Assembly: GCA_963930645.1 (NCBI GenBank) | Contig: OZ005648.1 | Location: 103,392,167 to 103,456,166, forward strand | Length of the DNA: 64,000 nt | Origin: Salticus scenicus | Lineage: Eukaryota; Arthropoda; Arachnida; Araneae; Salticidae | Direction: 5' to 3' | Notes under the pieces: model-generated | Told to the model about the DNA's origin: nothing | What the model saw: the letters and a program-made list of their open reading frames with translations, nothing else | Database searches by the model: none | Made by a program: the position numbers and the translations under genes | In this document: positions 56,158 to 64,000 of the stretch, piece after piece | How the letters are laid out: each line of letters begins with the position of its first letter | Numbering within the stretch: position 1 is the stretch's first letter

Positions 56158-57303
56158 ATGGGTAAAAAAGGCGATCTTTCACCACGTAAAAAAGCTGAAG
56201 TAAAGGCCCTCGTGAATGCTAAAATATTTTCAAACCGCGAAATATCACGAAGATTGAAGGTTTCTGTTGCTAGCGTACGACGCATAAAGAAGAAAATTGA
56301 GTCAGGGGTCGAATTGAGCCCGAAACGAAAGAAAAGATACGGCAGAAAGTCTATTTTTACTCCAATGTCAGAAAGATGTTTAAAGAAAATTTGCCTGGAA
56401 AACAGATTTGCTACCACAAAACTAATAAAATCGCAACTCCAAGATGCGAATGTGAATGCTTCTGAGCGCACTGTTCGAAGAAAATTAAAATATTTAGATT
56501 TTAAGGCCTGCCGCCCCGCCAGGAAGCCCACGTTAACAGCTGCAATGAAAGCAAAGCGTCTGAAGTGGGCCAAACAGTGGCGTGATAAAGATGTGGACTT
56601 ATGGAGATCGGCAAGTTGGTATAATTTCATCCCAACTGATACATTTAATATCCTTTTCTATGAAATAAAGAAAGACCAGCACAGATGCTTAGGATGTCTA
56701 TTAATTTTTCTCTAGTTTTGACAGGTCCGCTTAAGCGATGAAAGCACATTTGAAATTTTGCAGAATAAAGCTTTGTTTGTGCGCCGTCGTCATGGAGAAA
56801 AGTTTCATCCTGACTATGTCATTCAGACTGTTAAGCACCCTACAAAAGTGATGATCTGGTCAGTCATCATCGGCAAGGGTACTGGACGTCTGTACGTGGT
56901 AAAAGGCATAATGAGGCAAGATCAGTACTAAGAAGTCTTACAAAGTCGGTTGATTCCACAGCTCAGAGAATGGTTTCCAAATGGGGAACCATTCAGTTTT
57001 ATGCAAGATGGAGCTCCCTGCTATACAGCCCGGTCTGTTAAAGCATTTTTGGAAGAGCAAAATATCCCTCTGTTGGATTGGCCGGGTAATAGCCCAGATA
57101 TGAACTCTATTGAAAACGTATGAGAGCTGATGAAGAGATAAGTGGCTAAAGATGTGATCACAAACAAAACGCAACTCTCAGAAAAGATCATTCTTGTGTA
57201 ATCATCATCTTCAAACGCATGAGGCAGTAGAGTCTGCATTGATAGCATGCCGCGCAGAATTCAAGCTCTCATAGCGGCTAAAGGTGGCTCAACAAAATAT
57301 TAA
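56158..57303 (+). pseudogene. Tc1-family transposase pseudogene with a probable intron
   Basis: ATG at 56158. Residues ~1-60 are the first helix-turn-helix (LSPRKKAEVKALVNAKIFSN, EISRRLKVSVASVRRIKKK) and ~85-140 the second (ATTKLIKSQLQDANVNASER, TVRRKL). The frame runs 151 codons to 56610, then 114 bp of non-coding sequence, then resumes at 56725 as VRLSDESTF with the first catalytic Asp. Next are MQDGAPCYTARS (second Asp) and SPDMNSIEN (Glu); the Asp-Glu spacing is 34 residues, so DD34E, as in Tc1. Inactivating changes: TAA at 56929 (…RQDQY*), two stops where VWELMKRKV is expected (~57121-57141), a stop near 57199 and a one-base frameshift near 57245 before the usual C-terminus MPRRIQALIAAKGG. 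The enzyme would cut and paste the element by its terminal repeats. Confidence 0.9.
56611..56724 (+). other. predicted GC-AG intron in the Tc1 transposase
   Basis: The 5' site reads atcg|GCAAGT and the 3' site reads ttttgacag|gtccgc after a pyrimidine-rich stretch. GCAAGT is the consensus for GC-AG introns. Joining the flanks gives LWRSVRLSDESTF, the canonical W-x-x-V-x-x-S-D-E-S pattern of Tc1 transposases. Unspliced, the frame ends at a TAG inside the segment (56713). An alternative is a small insertion that is not spliced. Confidence 0.6.
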
Positions 57304-57527
57304 CATTTAATTGCATTAATTTCATTTTTTTTCAAGAGTTAATAAATACATATTTTTTCTATAACTATATGATGTTTTATTTGTGTTAAAAATAGATAAT
57401 AAGGTGGATAATAGTTTAAAAAAAAAAAATACATTGTATCTAGTAAAAACAATAAAATGTATAGTATCACATGATAATTAAGATTTTACATAGAATCTTA
57501 TAGTCCGTCTAATAATTTGGCCAGGGA

Positions 57528-57530
<3 letters not shown>

Positions 57531-57563
<33 letters not shown>

Positions 57564-57924
57564 TGGAGGAATAATTAGAGAAAACGTTTCGACTGTCGAT
57601 ACCCTGTTAGTTGTAAGAGAACTGCATCTATATTCATTAAGATAGAAAGGCTTCTTTATCAAAATAGAAAAAAAAAATCTGCGTTTTTTCCTTAAAACGT
57701 CCAGGGATTTTAAACCAATGCATTGTAATTTTCTGAAAAATTGGCATACTACAGCAAAGACAAAATACTGTAATCAGAATGTGAGAGAGATGCATATTAG
57801 AAAGCAAAAACATTTGTTTTAAATATTGTTTAATTATGCATGTGCAAGCGTAGATAGATAATTTCACTTTTATTTTTAATTTATTTGCTATTTTTATTTT
57901 CTTATATATATATAAAAATTCGTT
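57531..57924. other. no gene seen; (TA)n tract
   Basis: (TA)n at about 57532-57561 next to the Tc1 right end, then an AT-rich spacer. Confidence 0.6.
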
Positions 57925-58235
57925 TTGGATTCGTGAAAAATTTCAATCTTTGATTTTTGATAGATTTACATGCTTCGAGATGTGTAGAACACGATTTGAT
58001 TCTTTTTAGAAAATTTCTCTCTGTATGTGTATAAAAATTGTCTTGAATGCTATATTCCACGAACCGATGCACGAAATTTAACCAGATTTGATATTTGATT
58101 CGACTTTCACTTAAACTGGTAGTTATTAGATTTGGGGATCAATTGCTCAAAAGGAAAAGCTGTCATACTATGTTTCTTGATTTTTAATATGGCTGTCTAG
58201 GTCGACATTTCGTATAAATGTCAGGGATGGAACAC
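57925..58235 (+). repeat. dispersed repeat family R, copy 5
   Basis: Same order as copy 1: 'ggattcgtgaaaaatttcaa', 'gatagatttacatgcttcga', 'aaccgatgcacgaaatttaa', 'attagatttggggatcaatt'. The CTGT microsatellite is reduced. Confidence 0.7.
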
Positions 58236-58249
58236 GGGCACAGCTTTCT

Positions 58250-59119
58250 GTCAATGTTTCACATAATTTGTTAAAATATGAGATGCTAATGTTAAATGAA
58301 TGTAATAAACATAAATTCATGTCCTCCCAAAAAATTAATATATTGAAATTTCTTTTATTTATTTATTTATTTATTTTTAGCGTTAGAATGAAGTAACCCA
58401 AATACATTCCATGCATATTTTTTATTAAAAAACATTTTTTGAATTATGAAAATTATTAGTAATTTCATATTTCAAAAAATTATGAGTTATGACCTACTTT
58501 AATTTTTGCACGAATAGAATGGTCATCATAAAAAATATGGGTTTCTAAATTTACAGTTCATTCCTATCATTATTTTCGAATTATAGTGATATTTCAATTT
58601 TTTTGCTCTTAGGGGGCTGTCAATTGTTATAATTTGAGTCATATATTAATTTGCTTGAGCATGATTTAAAATAGTTATTCAAGTAAGTTTAGACGTACAC
58701 ATCATTTCTTCATTAGCATTACTTTAGTTTATATTTAAAATTGTTATCTTTTCCGATTATTATCTGAATATGTGTAATACTTTTCTCTATGATATCTTAA
58801 TTTAATTTTTTTTTTTTTTTTAATACAGAGATTTACCCCTGATCAATTTTTGCTTGTAACTCTATGAAATCTTGATATAAGGAATATAAATTATACTTTT
58901 TTCCGAACCGCCTTGACTTCCAAAATTCGAATATGTATTCAAAAATGGGTGTTACTATGCGAAAAAAAAATATCTGTGCTAGTTTTATATGTAGATGACA
59001 CCCTAAACAAAATTTGGCAATTGAATTAAAAACTAGATGTTATTACCAGTCGTTGGGCATCAGCTTCTGGTTTCTACGATAATTTAAGGTGAAATTAGTC
59101 TATTATTATTTTATGACTG
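58250..59119. mobile_element. family T element, left end missing
   Basis: 'gatgctaatgttaaatgaat', 'gcacgaatagaatggtcatc', 'ttagggggctgtcaattgtt' match the left part of the 45815 copy; 'cgaaccgccttgacttccaa', 'gtagatgacaccctaaac' and the end 'ttatgactg' next to TA (59120-59121) match its right part. It shows the natural spacing between the two parts. Confidence 0.7.
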
Positions 59120-59460
59120 TACATATGCATATGTGAATATATATTTATGCGTATATGATTCATGTATATATGTACTTTTTTCGGGGAAGGGCAGGCTGAA
59201 AATTCTGAGCAGAATACATTAATTTAAATTATTTTCATTCATAAATTAGCAATAGAATCGTGAAAAAATTATGACTATATAGTAAAAGTTTAATATATAG
59301 TCCTCATATATATTTAAAAAAATGAATAATGTATCTAATAAAATTTCATTACAACAGTTCTTTAGATACCATAATCGTTGAAAGGTATTTTCACTTTGAA
59401 TTGTCAGAACGTATTTATTAATTTTCGATCCGTTAACCAAAGTTGTCAAACTTTAAATAA

Positions 59461-59533
59461 CGTCAATCTCCTCGCGGGCCGCAAGAAACTACGCGGTGGG
59501 GCGCATGCAGGCCGCGGGTTGACCACCCCTGAG
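59461..59533 (-). mobile_element. hAT-type terminal fragment (CAGGGGTGGTCAACC…)
   Basis: On the minus strand from 59533: caggggtggtcaacccgcgg, then cctgcatgcgccccaccgcg and the 'ttgcggcccgcgag' block. This 'CAGGGGT-GG-CAACC-GCGGCCCGC' end is a familiar hAT terminus. The other end was not found. Confidence 0.5.
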
Positions 59534-60639
59534 TTTAAATATACTCGTTTCTGACTATTAATGTCTTACAAACAAAAAACAATTTTTGTATTTGTTGTTT
59601 TTTCTATAAATTAACTGAATGAAGGTACACGTGTATTTTATATAAATCACATGTAGATAGATATCTTAATTTTACATTAATAATAGATAAGAATATTTAT
59701 TTTCGTTCAAAACTAAACAAAATATTTAATGCAATAAAGAATTGAAATTTTATATCGGTTTTATATTATTAAAATTTTAAAATAAGCTTGGAAGAGGAAC
59801 CATTTATTTTATAAAGGAAATTTTGATAGTGCAAACAAATATCTGCCTTAGTGAGATATATCATGAGATTAAATTTTCCAGATCTTATAGAACTTTTATT
59901 TATTCAAAAAAAAAAAAAAAAAAAATCTAAACAGAAAAACATGTAGTTTATGTTCGTTATCAAACAGAATAAAATGTACTGAAATCATCTGCAACAAAAT
60001 AAACCAAGAAAGACCAGACTAAGAAAACGATAGAAAAGTTTTATTTTGATAAAACATATACGTGCATGTATTTTGTTATAAATGACTTTCCTTTATTGCA
60101 GAAGTTAGATACGTTATTCTTTGTTATTTAAACAAATATGCAGATAAATGTGAATTTAAAAAAGAAAGAAAATGCACATTTTTCATAGACTATTATAAAG
60201 AACATTTCACCTGTACTTACTCAATATATTCTTTAATCTCAATGCACATAATTTTATCTCTGTGATAATGCTTTAATCTGTTAAGCACTTACTGGAAATT
60301 ATTATTTGAAAGCTAATATTTGAATACGTTTGAATATTATTCATGTACATTTACATCATCTGTACATAATAAAAACACCGTAGTAATGCAGAAAATATCT
60401 ATCTGTGCGGGGATGTCGTATTCGCTGAGGTACAGCTAGTGCATGGCATGTACGCATACGTTAACCCCTTTATTGATTAAAATGATAATATATCTATGTA
60501 TATTTTCTTTAATTGTGATTAAAAGAAACCTTCTTTATAGCTTTACAACTAAAAAAAAAAAAAAAAAAAAAAGGAAACTGGTTGTTTGAAACGACTTTCT
60601 AGGACCCTGTAAACAGATCATACTTCTGATCACACCATG
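59534..60639. other. no gene seen
   Basis: AT-rich spacer with A runs (about 59907 and 60551). Confidence 0.5.
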
Positions 60640-60841
60640 CATATTTGCCAACATCCTAATTAATATTCCGTAGCGTTTTTAGTCCCGCCGTATTTTTCTC
60701 ACTAATACATTTTTAGAGTGATATTCTCTAAATGCAATTACTATTAAATAAGAAGAAATATACTCTAAAAAAATTCTGGTTCGAAAAAGAAGGCGAGGCT
60801 AACAATACTACGGAATATTAATTAGTATGTTGGTAAATATG
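60640..60841. mobile_element. palindromic MITE, subfamily B (copy B3)
   Basis: catatttgccaacatcctaa to tagtatgttggtaaatatg, 202 bp, with an exact 8-bp target duplication ACACCATG (60632-60639, 60842-60849). Core 'tagtcccgccgtatttttct' mirrored by 'gaaggcgaggctaacaatac'. This copy best defines the target duplication of the group. Confidence 0.95.
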
Positions 60842-60964
60842 ACACCATGTGTTACAGAAACTAAAACTTTATGCATCCTTTCACGTATGCTTATTTTATT
60901 ATGGTTTGTCCAGTATAATTTTATTAAAATAAGCTTTAGTGATTTGTCGCTTATATATTGTAGT

Positions 60965-61067
60965 CATAGCTGCCCACATCCTAATTAATATTCCGTTGTA
61001 TTGTTAGTACCCGCTCCCTTTTCCACACCACTTTATTCCAAGTGTGATTCACTCTGAATGTAATTAA

Positions 61068-61116
<49 letters not shown>

Positions 61117-61192
61117 TTAAAAAGCTTGGTGGGAAAAATAAAAGGCGGGTCTTAGAAATAATAAAGGAACATTAATTAGGATGCTAGCAGTA
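60965..61192. mobile_element. palindromic MITE, subfamily B (copy B4)
   Basis: catagctgcccacatcctaa to 'ttaggatgctagcagta'; flanks ATTGTAGT and ATTATAGT (8 bp, one mismatch). The left outermost bases match C-type ends, while the rest is B/A-like ('gttagtacccgctccctttt'), so it is a mosaic. A 41-nt A run in the loop. Confidence 0.8.
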
Positions 61193-61565
61193 ATTATAGT
61201 AATGCATTCAAAATCACTATGTGTCCCTGTACACAAAAATGTGTTGATATTTATACAGATTAAAATTGGGAATTCGCCATAAAAGAGCGAGAGTTACATA
61301 TATAACTTTTAAGTCAATCAAAAAATGTTTAGAGAAAGCAGGATTATAACAGACAGGAACACATTTTGAGGTTGGAAACATGTTTCAATTTGATCAAAGT
61401 ACAAAAAATAAAAATAAATAAATAAATTCAACATGATCAATAAGTAAGAAAGATGCAGTTCGCATGAATTATAAACGGATTTGCCAATTTGCCGGATTTT
61501 TTAATACCAGGAAATTTTTATAGATATATCCACTTTAATTTCAGCGAAAAACAGTATTGTCGTAC
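61193..61565. other. no gene seen
   Basis: AT-rich spacer. Confidence 0.5.
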
Positions 61566-61870
61566 CATAGCCTCCTAAGCTAGATGCCTGTCGCATGGCT
61601 CGGAAACTTCGCAATAGTTCAAGTGGTAGACAGCGCCACCTGGTACAGATTACGAACCTTTTTTTTTTTTTTCAACTGTCACCAATAATTTTAAGAAGTC
61701 AAACATTATACATAAAATTGACGTTTCTTCTTTTCTATTCGCGTGCTATGTGTATCAAATCCCACTTTTAAAACTTTTTCGTGGCGGTTGAATAAAAATG
61801 TCGCGTAATCTGTACCAGCCTCTTGAACTGTTGCCAAGTTTCCGATCCACGCGACAGACATCTAGTTTCG
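61566..61870. mobile_element. S-family MITE (S4), right tip lost
   Basis: catagcctcctaagctagat at the left; 'ccacgcgacagacatctagt' at the right, where the last ~11 bp (aggaggctatg) are missing. 'ggtagacagcgccacctggt' is present on the left; the right arm has lost part of its mirror. Confidence 0.85.
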
Positions 61871-62588
61871 TACTTGTTTAATCACAATATTATGATTAAA
61901 CAAGCTTTAAGAGTATAGTAGTTGAAATTTGCCAGAATAGTTGGGAACTCTGGTTATAAATAACTACATTTCGTTTTTTTCCTCTGTAATGCATGTTGTC
62001 TCTATTCAAAAAACTTGTTTTTGAATATGGAGCTAAATATATTTAAAAAGCTAATGGCAAGCTTTTTAGAAAGGTAGCATAAAAATATTTCTATTGATTG
62101 GCTTTGTATGTTATCTTAAAATTGCTGGTTACAGAAAAATAAGTTTCACTACGGGAAAAAAATGATTTAAATATCCTATATACATTAATGGTTGCATTAA
62201 AAATAATTTCCTGCTCACTTTTACCCTACTCTGTGCTATTGAAATATTATAGCAGGTTGAGATGTAAGATATATGATACTACGCTGGAAAATTTCTAGCA
62301 TACGTTAAACAGCAGTTTCAATTGGCTTAGAAACAGTTTTATTTTACGTTAATTCCTATGGGACAGGGTTATTATGTTTTAATTCCCCTTTTGAAAATTC
62401 TAGCTATAGTCATAAAATATTTAGTTTGTTAATAAATTTTAAAATTCATTTCAAATTATTCAGAGAACAATTGCCCACTCATATATCCTAAATTTATTAG
62501 AATTATTTTGAGTAACCTGTATATTACCTGTAAATAACACTCAGAAAATAATGTACTTCTATGTATTACAGAAAATGCTTGTTATAGC
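61871..62588. other. no gene seen
   Basis: AT-rich spacer. Confidence 0.5.
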
Positions 62589-62740
62589 CATAGCTGCCAA
62601 GTTTTTTAATTTATTCCAGAATATTGATAGCCCGCCCTTTATTCACACCGTAATCTTTATACAGTAATTTTCTTCATATATAATCGTAGTTATATGTTGA
62701 ACGAAATTTTTCTGCAAATCTAACCTGTAAAATAAAGACA
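62589..62740. mobile_element. palindromic MITE, subfamily C, right arm lost (C10)
   Basis: catagctgccaagttttttaa, 'ttccagaatattgatagccc', 'gccctttattcacaccgtaa', then loop sequence; the right arm breaks off after 'ctgtaaaataaagaca'. Its intact left arm shows the TTAA that was the target in the C2 copy. Confidence 0.75.
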
Positions 62741-63269
62741 AATTTTTTCTTACCATATTTTGTGTAAAATATGCAGTTTTGCATGTAAACAATGTATGAC
62801 ATCAGTTTTATTATAATTAGTGAAATCTATAGATGCTAAAATGTATCTATCAAAAATTTTACTCATAGACTAAATATATTTGAGCAGTCTTGAATGTTCA
62901 CGTAACCCTGATCGATTTTATAACCATTGTACAATTTCAATAAAATGTCTCAAATACTATTTTCATACGATACAGGTTTAAGATATCGAGTTTGAACATA
63001 CTGCTGTTAATTTTTCTTGAGTTACAGTAACAATTGATACGCAGAACAACCGTTAAATACCTGATTTCTAGACACAGGAGTCTGCAGAACGTGAAAATAA
63101 TCCAAAATCGAAATTTCACAATCTTGAACTAAAATTAATTTTTTCGCCACCATATATGGGTAAGAGAAAGAAAAAGTATAATTTGGTCATTACAAACACG
63201 TTTTTAATTTTTAAGGAGTAACATATGAAGTATTGTATGAGGAGTCGCAGTCGTAGTCTCTGCCCCCCC

Positions 63270-63310
<41 letters not shown>

Positions 63311-64000
63311 GGACATTTTCAGAAATAAAAAATGTATGACTTTTTTGTTATCACTATTTTCATACAATACTTTCTATCCAGTTTAATCACAACATTTAAT
63401 AATTTATACGTGAAATAAATTTTTTATACTTCTAGTTTTAGTGTAAATTTTAAAGCTGTAGAAATAAATTGTTCAATAGATACAGTTCCAAGTTATAAAA
63501 ATACAACTTTAAAATACTTCACTTTTTAATGCCAAAGAAGTTTCTTTACATATATATTTCAGAATTTAAAAGGAGTGTATATTTCTCTTTACTAAGGAAA
63601 AAAAAATGCTCTGTAAAATTAATAAAGGCGATACGTAAAGTATTTTGTAACTTCGAAAGCAGTATCGTCTGCCAACAAGGAAAAAAGTTGGCAAGATTTT
63701 GCATTTATTTGTGCAGTAAGAAAAGATTTAACTTATTCTTGGCAGCCAACAAAGAATATGTTTTTAATGCTTGGAATATATATAAGATTACTTTTTTCAA
63801 CAAGTAAAATTTTCATTTCTTTCGAAATGGAACAAAACTGAATGTAAGTAAATTATATTCACATTGAACTTTATTTTGAAATAAAAAGTATAGGAGATTA
63901 TAAATTAAACATTTCAAAAAATGTATGTTAAACAGGTCGCCATACAAATACTCATAATAATTCAAAACTTCGAGCATGCGAAATTAGTCTCGATATTTTG
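62741..64000. other. no gene seen; T run and possible E fragment
   Basis: AT-rich. 'cagtcgtagtctctgccccc' followed by a 29-nt T run at ~63255-63307 may be a family E end. A 92-codon plus-strand frame at 63529-63807 has Lys/Phe/Ile-biased composition, no motif and no splice context. Confidence 0.45.

Larger units (their letters stand above)
55581..57530 (+). mobile_element. Tc1-like transposon, nearly full length, inactive
   Basis: 1950 bp. Terminal inverted repeats of ~26 bp: CAGGTCCTGGCCAAATTATT at the left, preceded by TA, and the complement of CAGTCCCTGGCCAAATTATT at the right; the right flank reads TG, a mutated or lost TA. Contains a broken transposase gene, a probable spliceosomal intron and a small TTAA element in its 5' leader. 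Stops and a frameshift show it cannot make transposase. Confidence 0.9.

Noticed and set aside
56130..56630. 166-codon minus-strand frame
   Set aside because: It is the antisense shadow of the Tc1 transposase first exon.
63116..63367. 83-codon minus-strand frame with a poly-Lys block
   Set aside because: Created by the 29-nt T run; not a gene.
63529..63807. 92-codon plus-strand frame as a host exon
   Set aside because: Biased composition, no recognised motif and no convincing splice signals.

Overview
The window is eukaryotic nuclear DNA: very AT-rich, full of long A/T homopolymer tracts and microsatellites, with no operons, no ribosome binding sites and no convincing host exon. The mix of elements (EN+ Penelope-like element with hammerhead-like termini, Tc1, BEL/Pao, pogo/Tigger, piggyBac-type and hAT-type MITEs, Helitron, tRNA-derived SINEs) fits an arthropod. 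An arachnid such as a spider is my best guess, but this is inference from repeat style, not from a diagnostic gene. The window reads as an intergenic or intronic repeat graveyard; nearly every recognisable feature is a mobile element or its relic.

Layout. 1-1640: two full units and one partial unit of a ~0.68-kb satellite, each carrying a short GC-richer coding-like stretch. 2-9 kb: dispersed repeat R (three copies), microsatellites, and a decayed BEL/Pao gag fragment cut by a TA-inserting element (family T). 10.4-12.9 kb: two palindromic MITEs (family A), one hit by a hammerhead-bearing Penelope-derived insert with 13-bp target duplication, plus a Tigger relic. 15.4-16.4 kb: another A MITE and a 232-bp SINE. 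17.2-23.1 kb: a diverged ~5.9-kb palindrome with CpG-rich ends carrying TGACGTCA sites. 23.9-25.1 kb: a complete insertion of a 5'-truncated Penelope-like element (GIY-YIG domain, inverted pLTRs, 14-bp target duplication). 25.2-25.9 kb: hAT-like MITE and S MITE. 26.9-28.7 kb: a three-level nest (C MITE split by two TTAA-flanked elements, one of them split by a D MITE). 30.7-37.4 kb: three direct ~1.1-kb repeats with a TGGGGA-rich element, a second SINE and an element with iterated terminal motifs between them. 38.9-45.5 kb: more C/E/B/P/S MITEs. 45.8-49.9 kb: T elements with MITEs and a SINE tail. 50.2-54.2 kb: a tandem duplication split by a ~3-kb non-autonomous Helitron. 55.6-57.5 kb: a near-complete but dead Tc1 element with a probable GC-AG intron. 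57.9-64 kb: R, T, hAT, B, S and C relics.

The most useful observations are datable insertions with identifiable empty sites or target duplications, hammerhead-like folds at both Penelope-type insertions, a splice prediction that restores the Tc1 catalytic motif, and a group of palindromic MITEs (A-D) with one shared core and different outer ends. Family letters (A, B, C, D, E, G, H, K, P, R, S, T) are mine and used only inside this annotation. Boundaries were read by eye; no alignment or database search was run.
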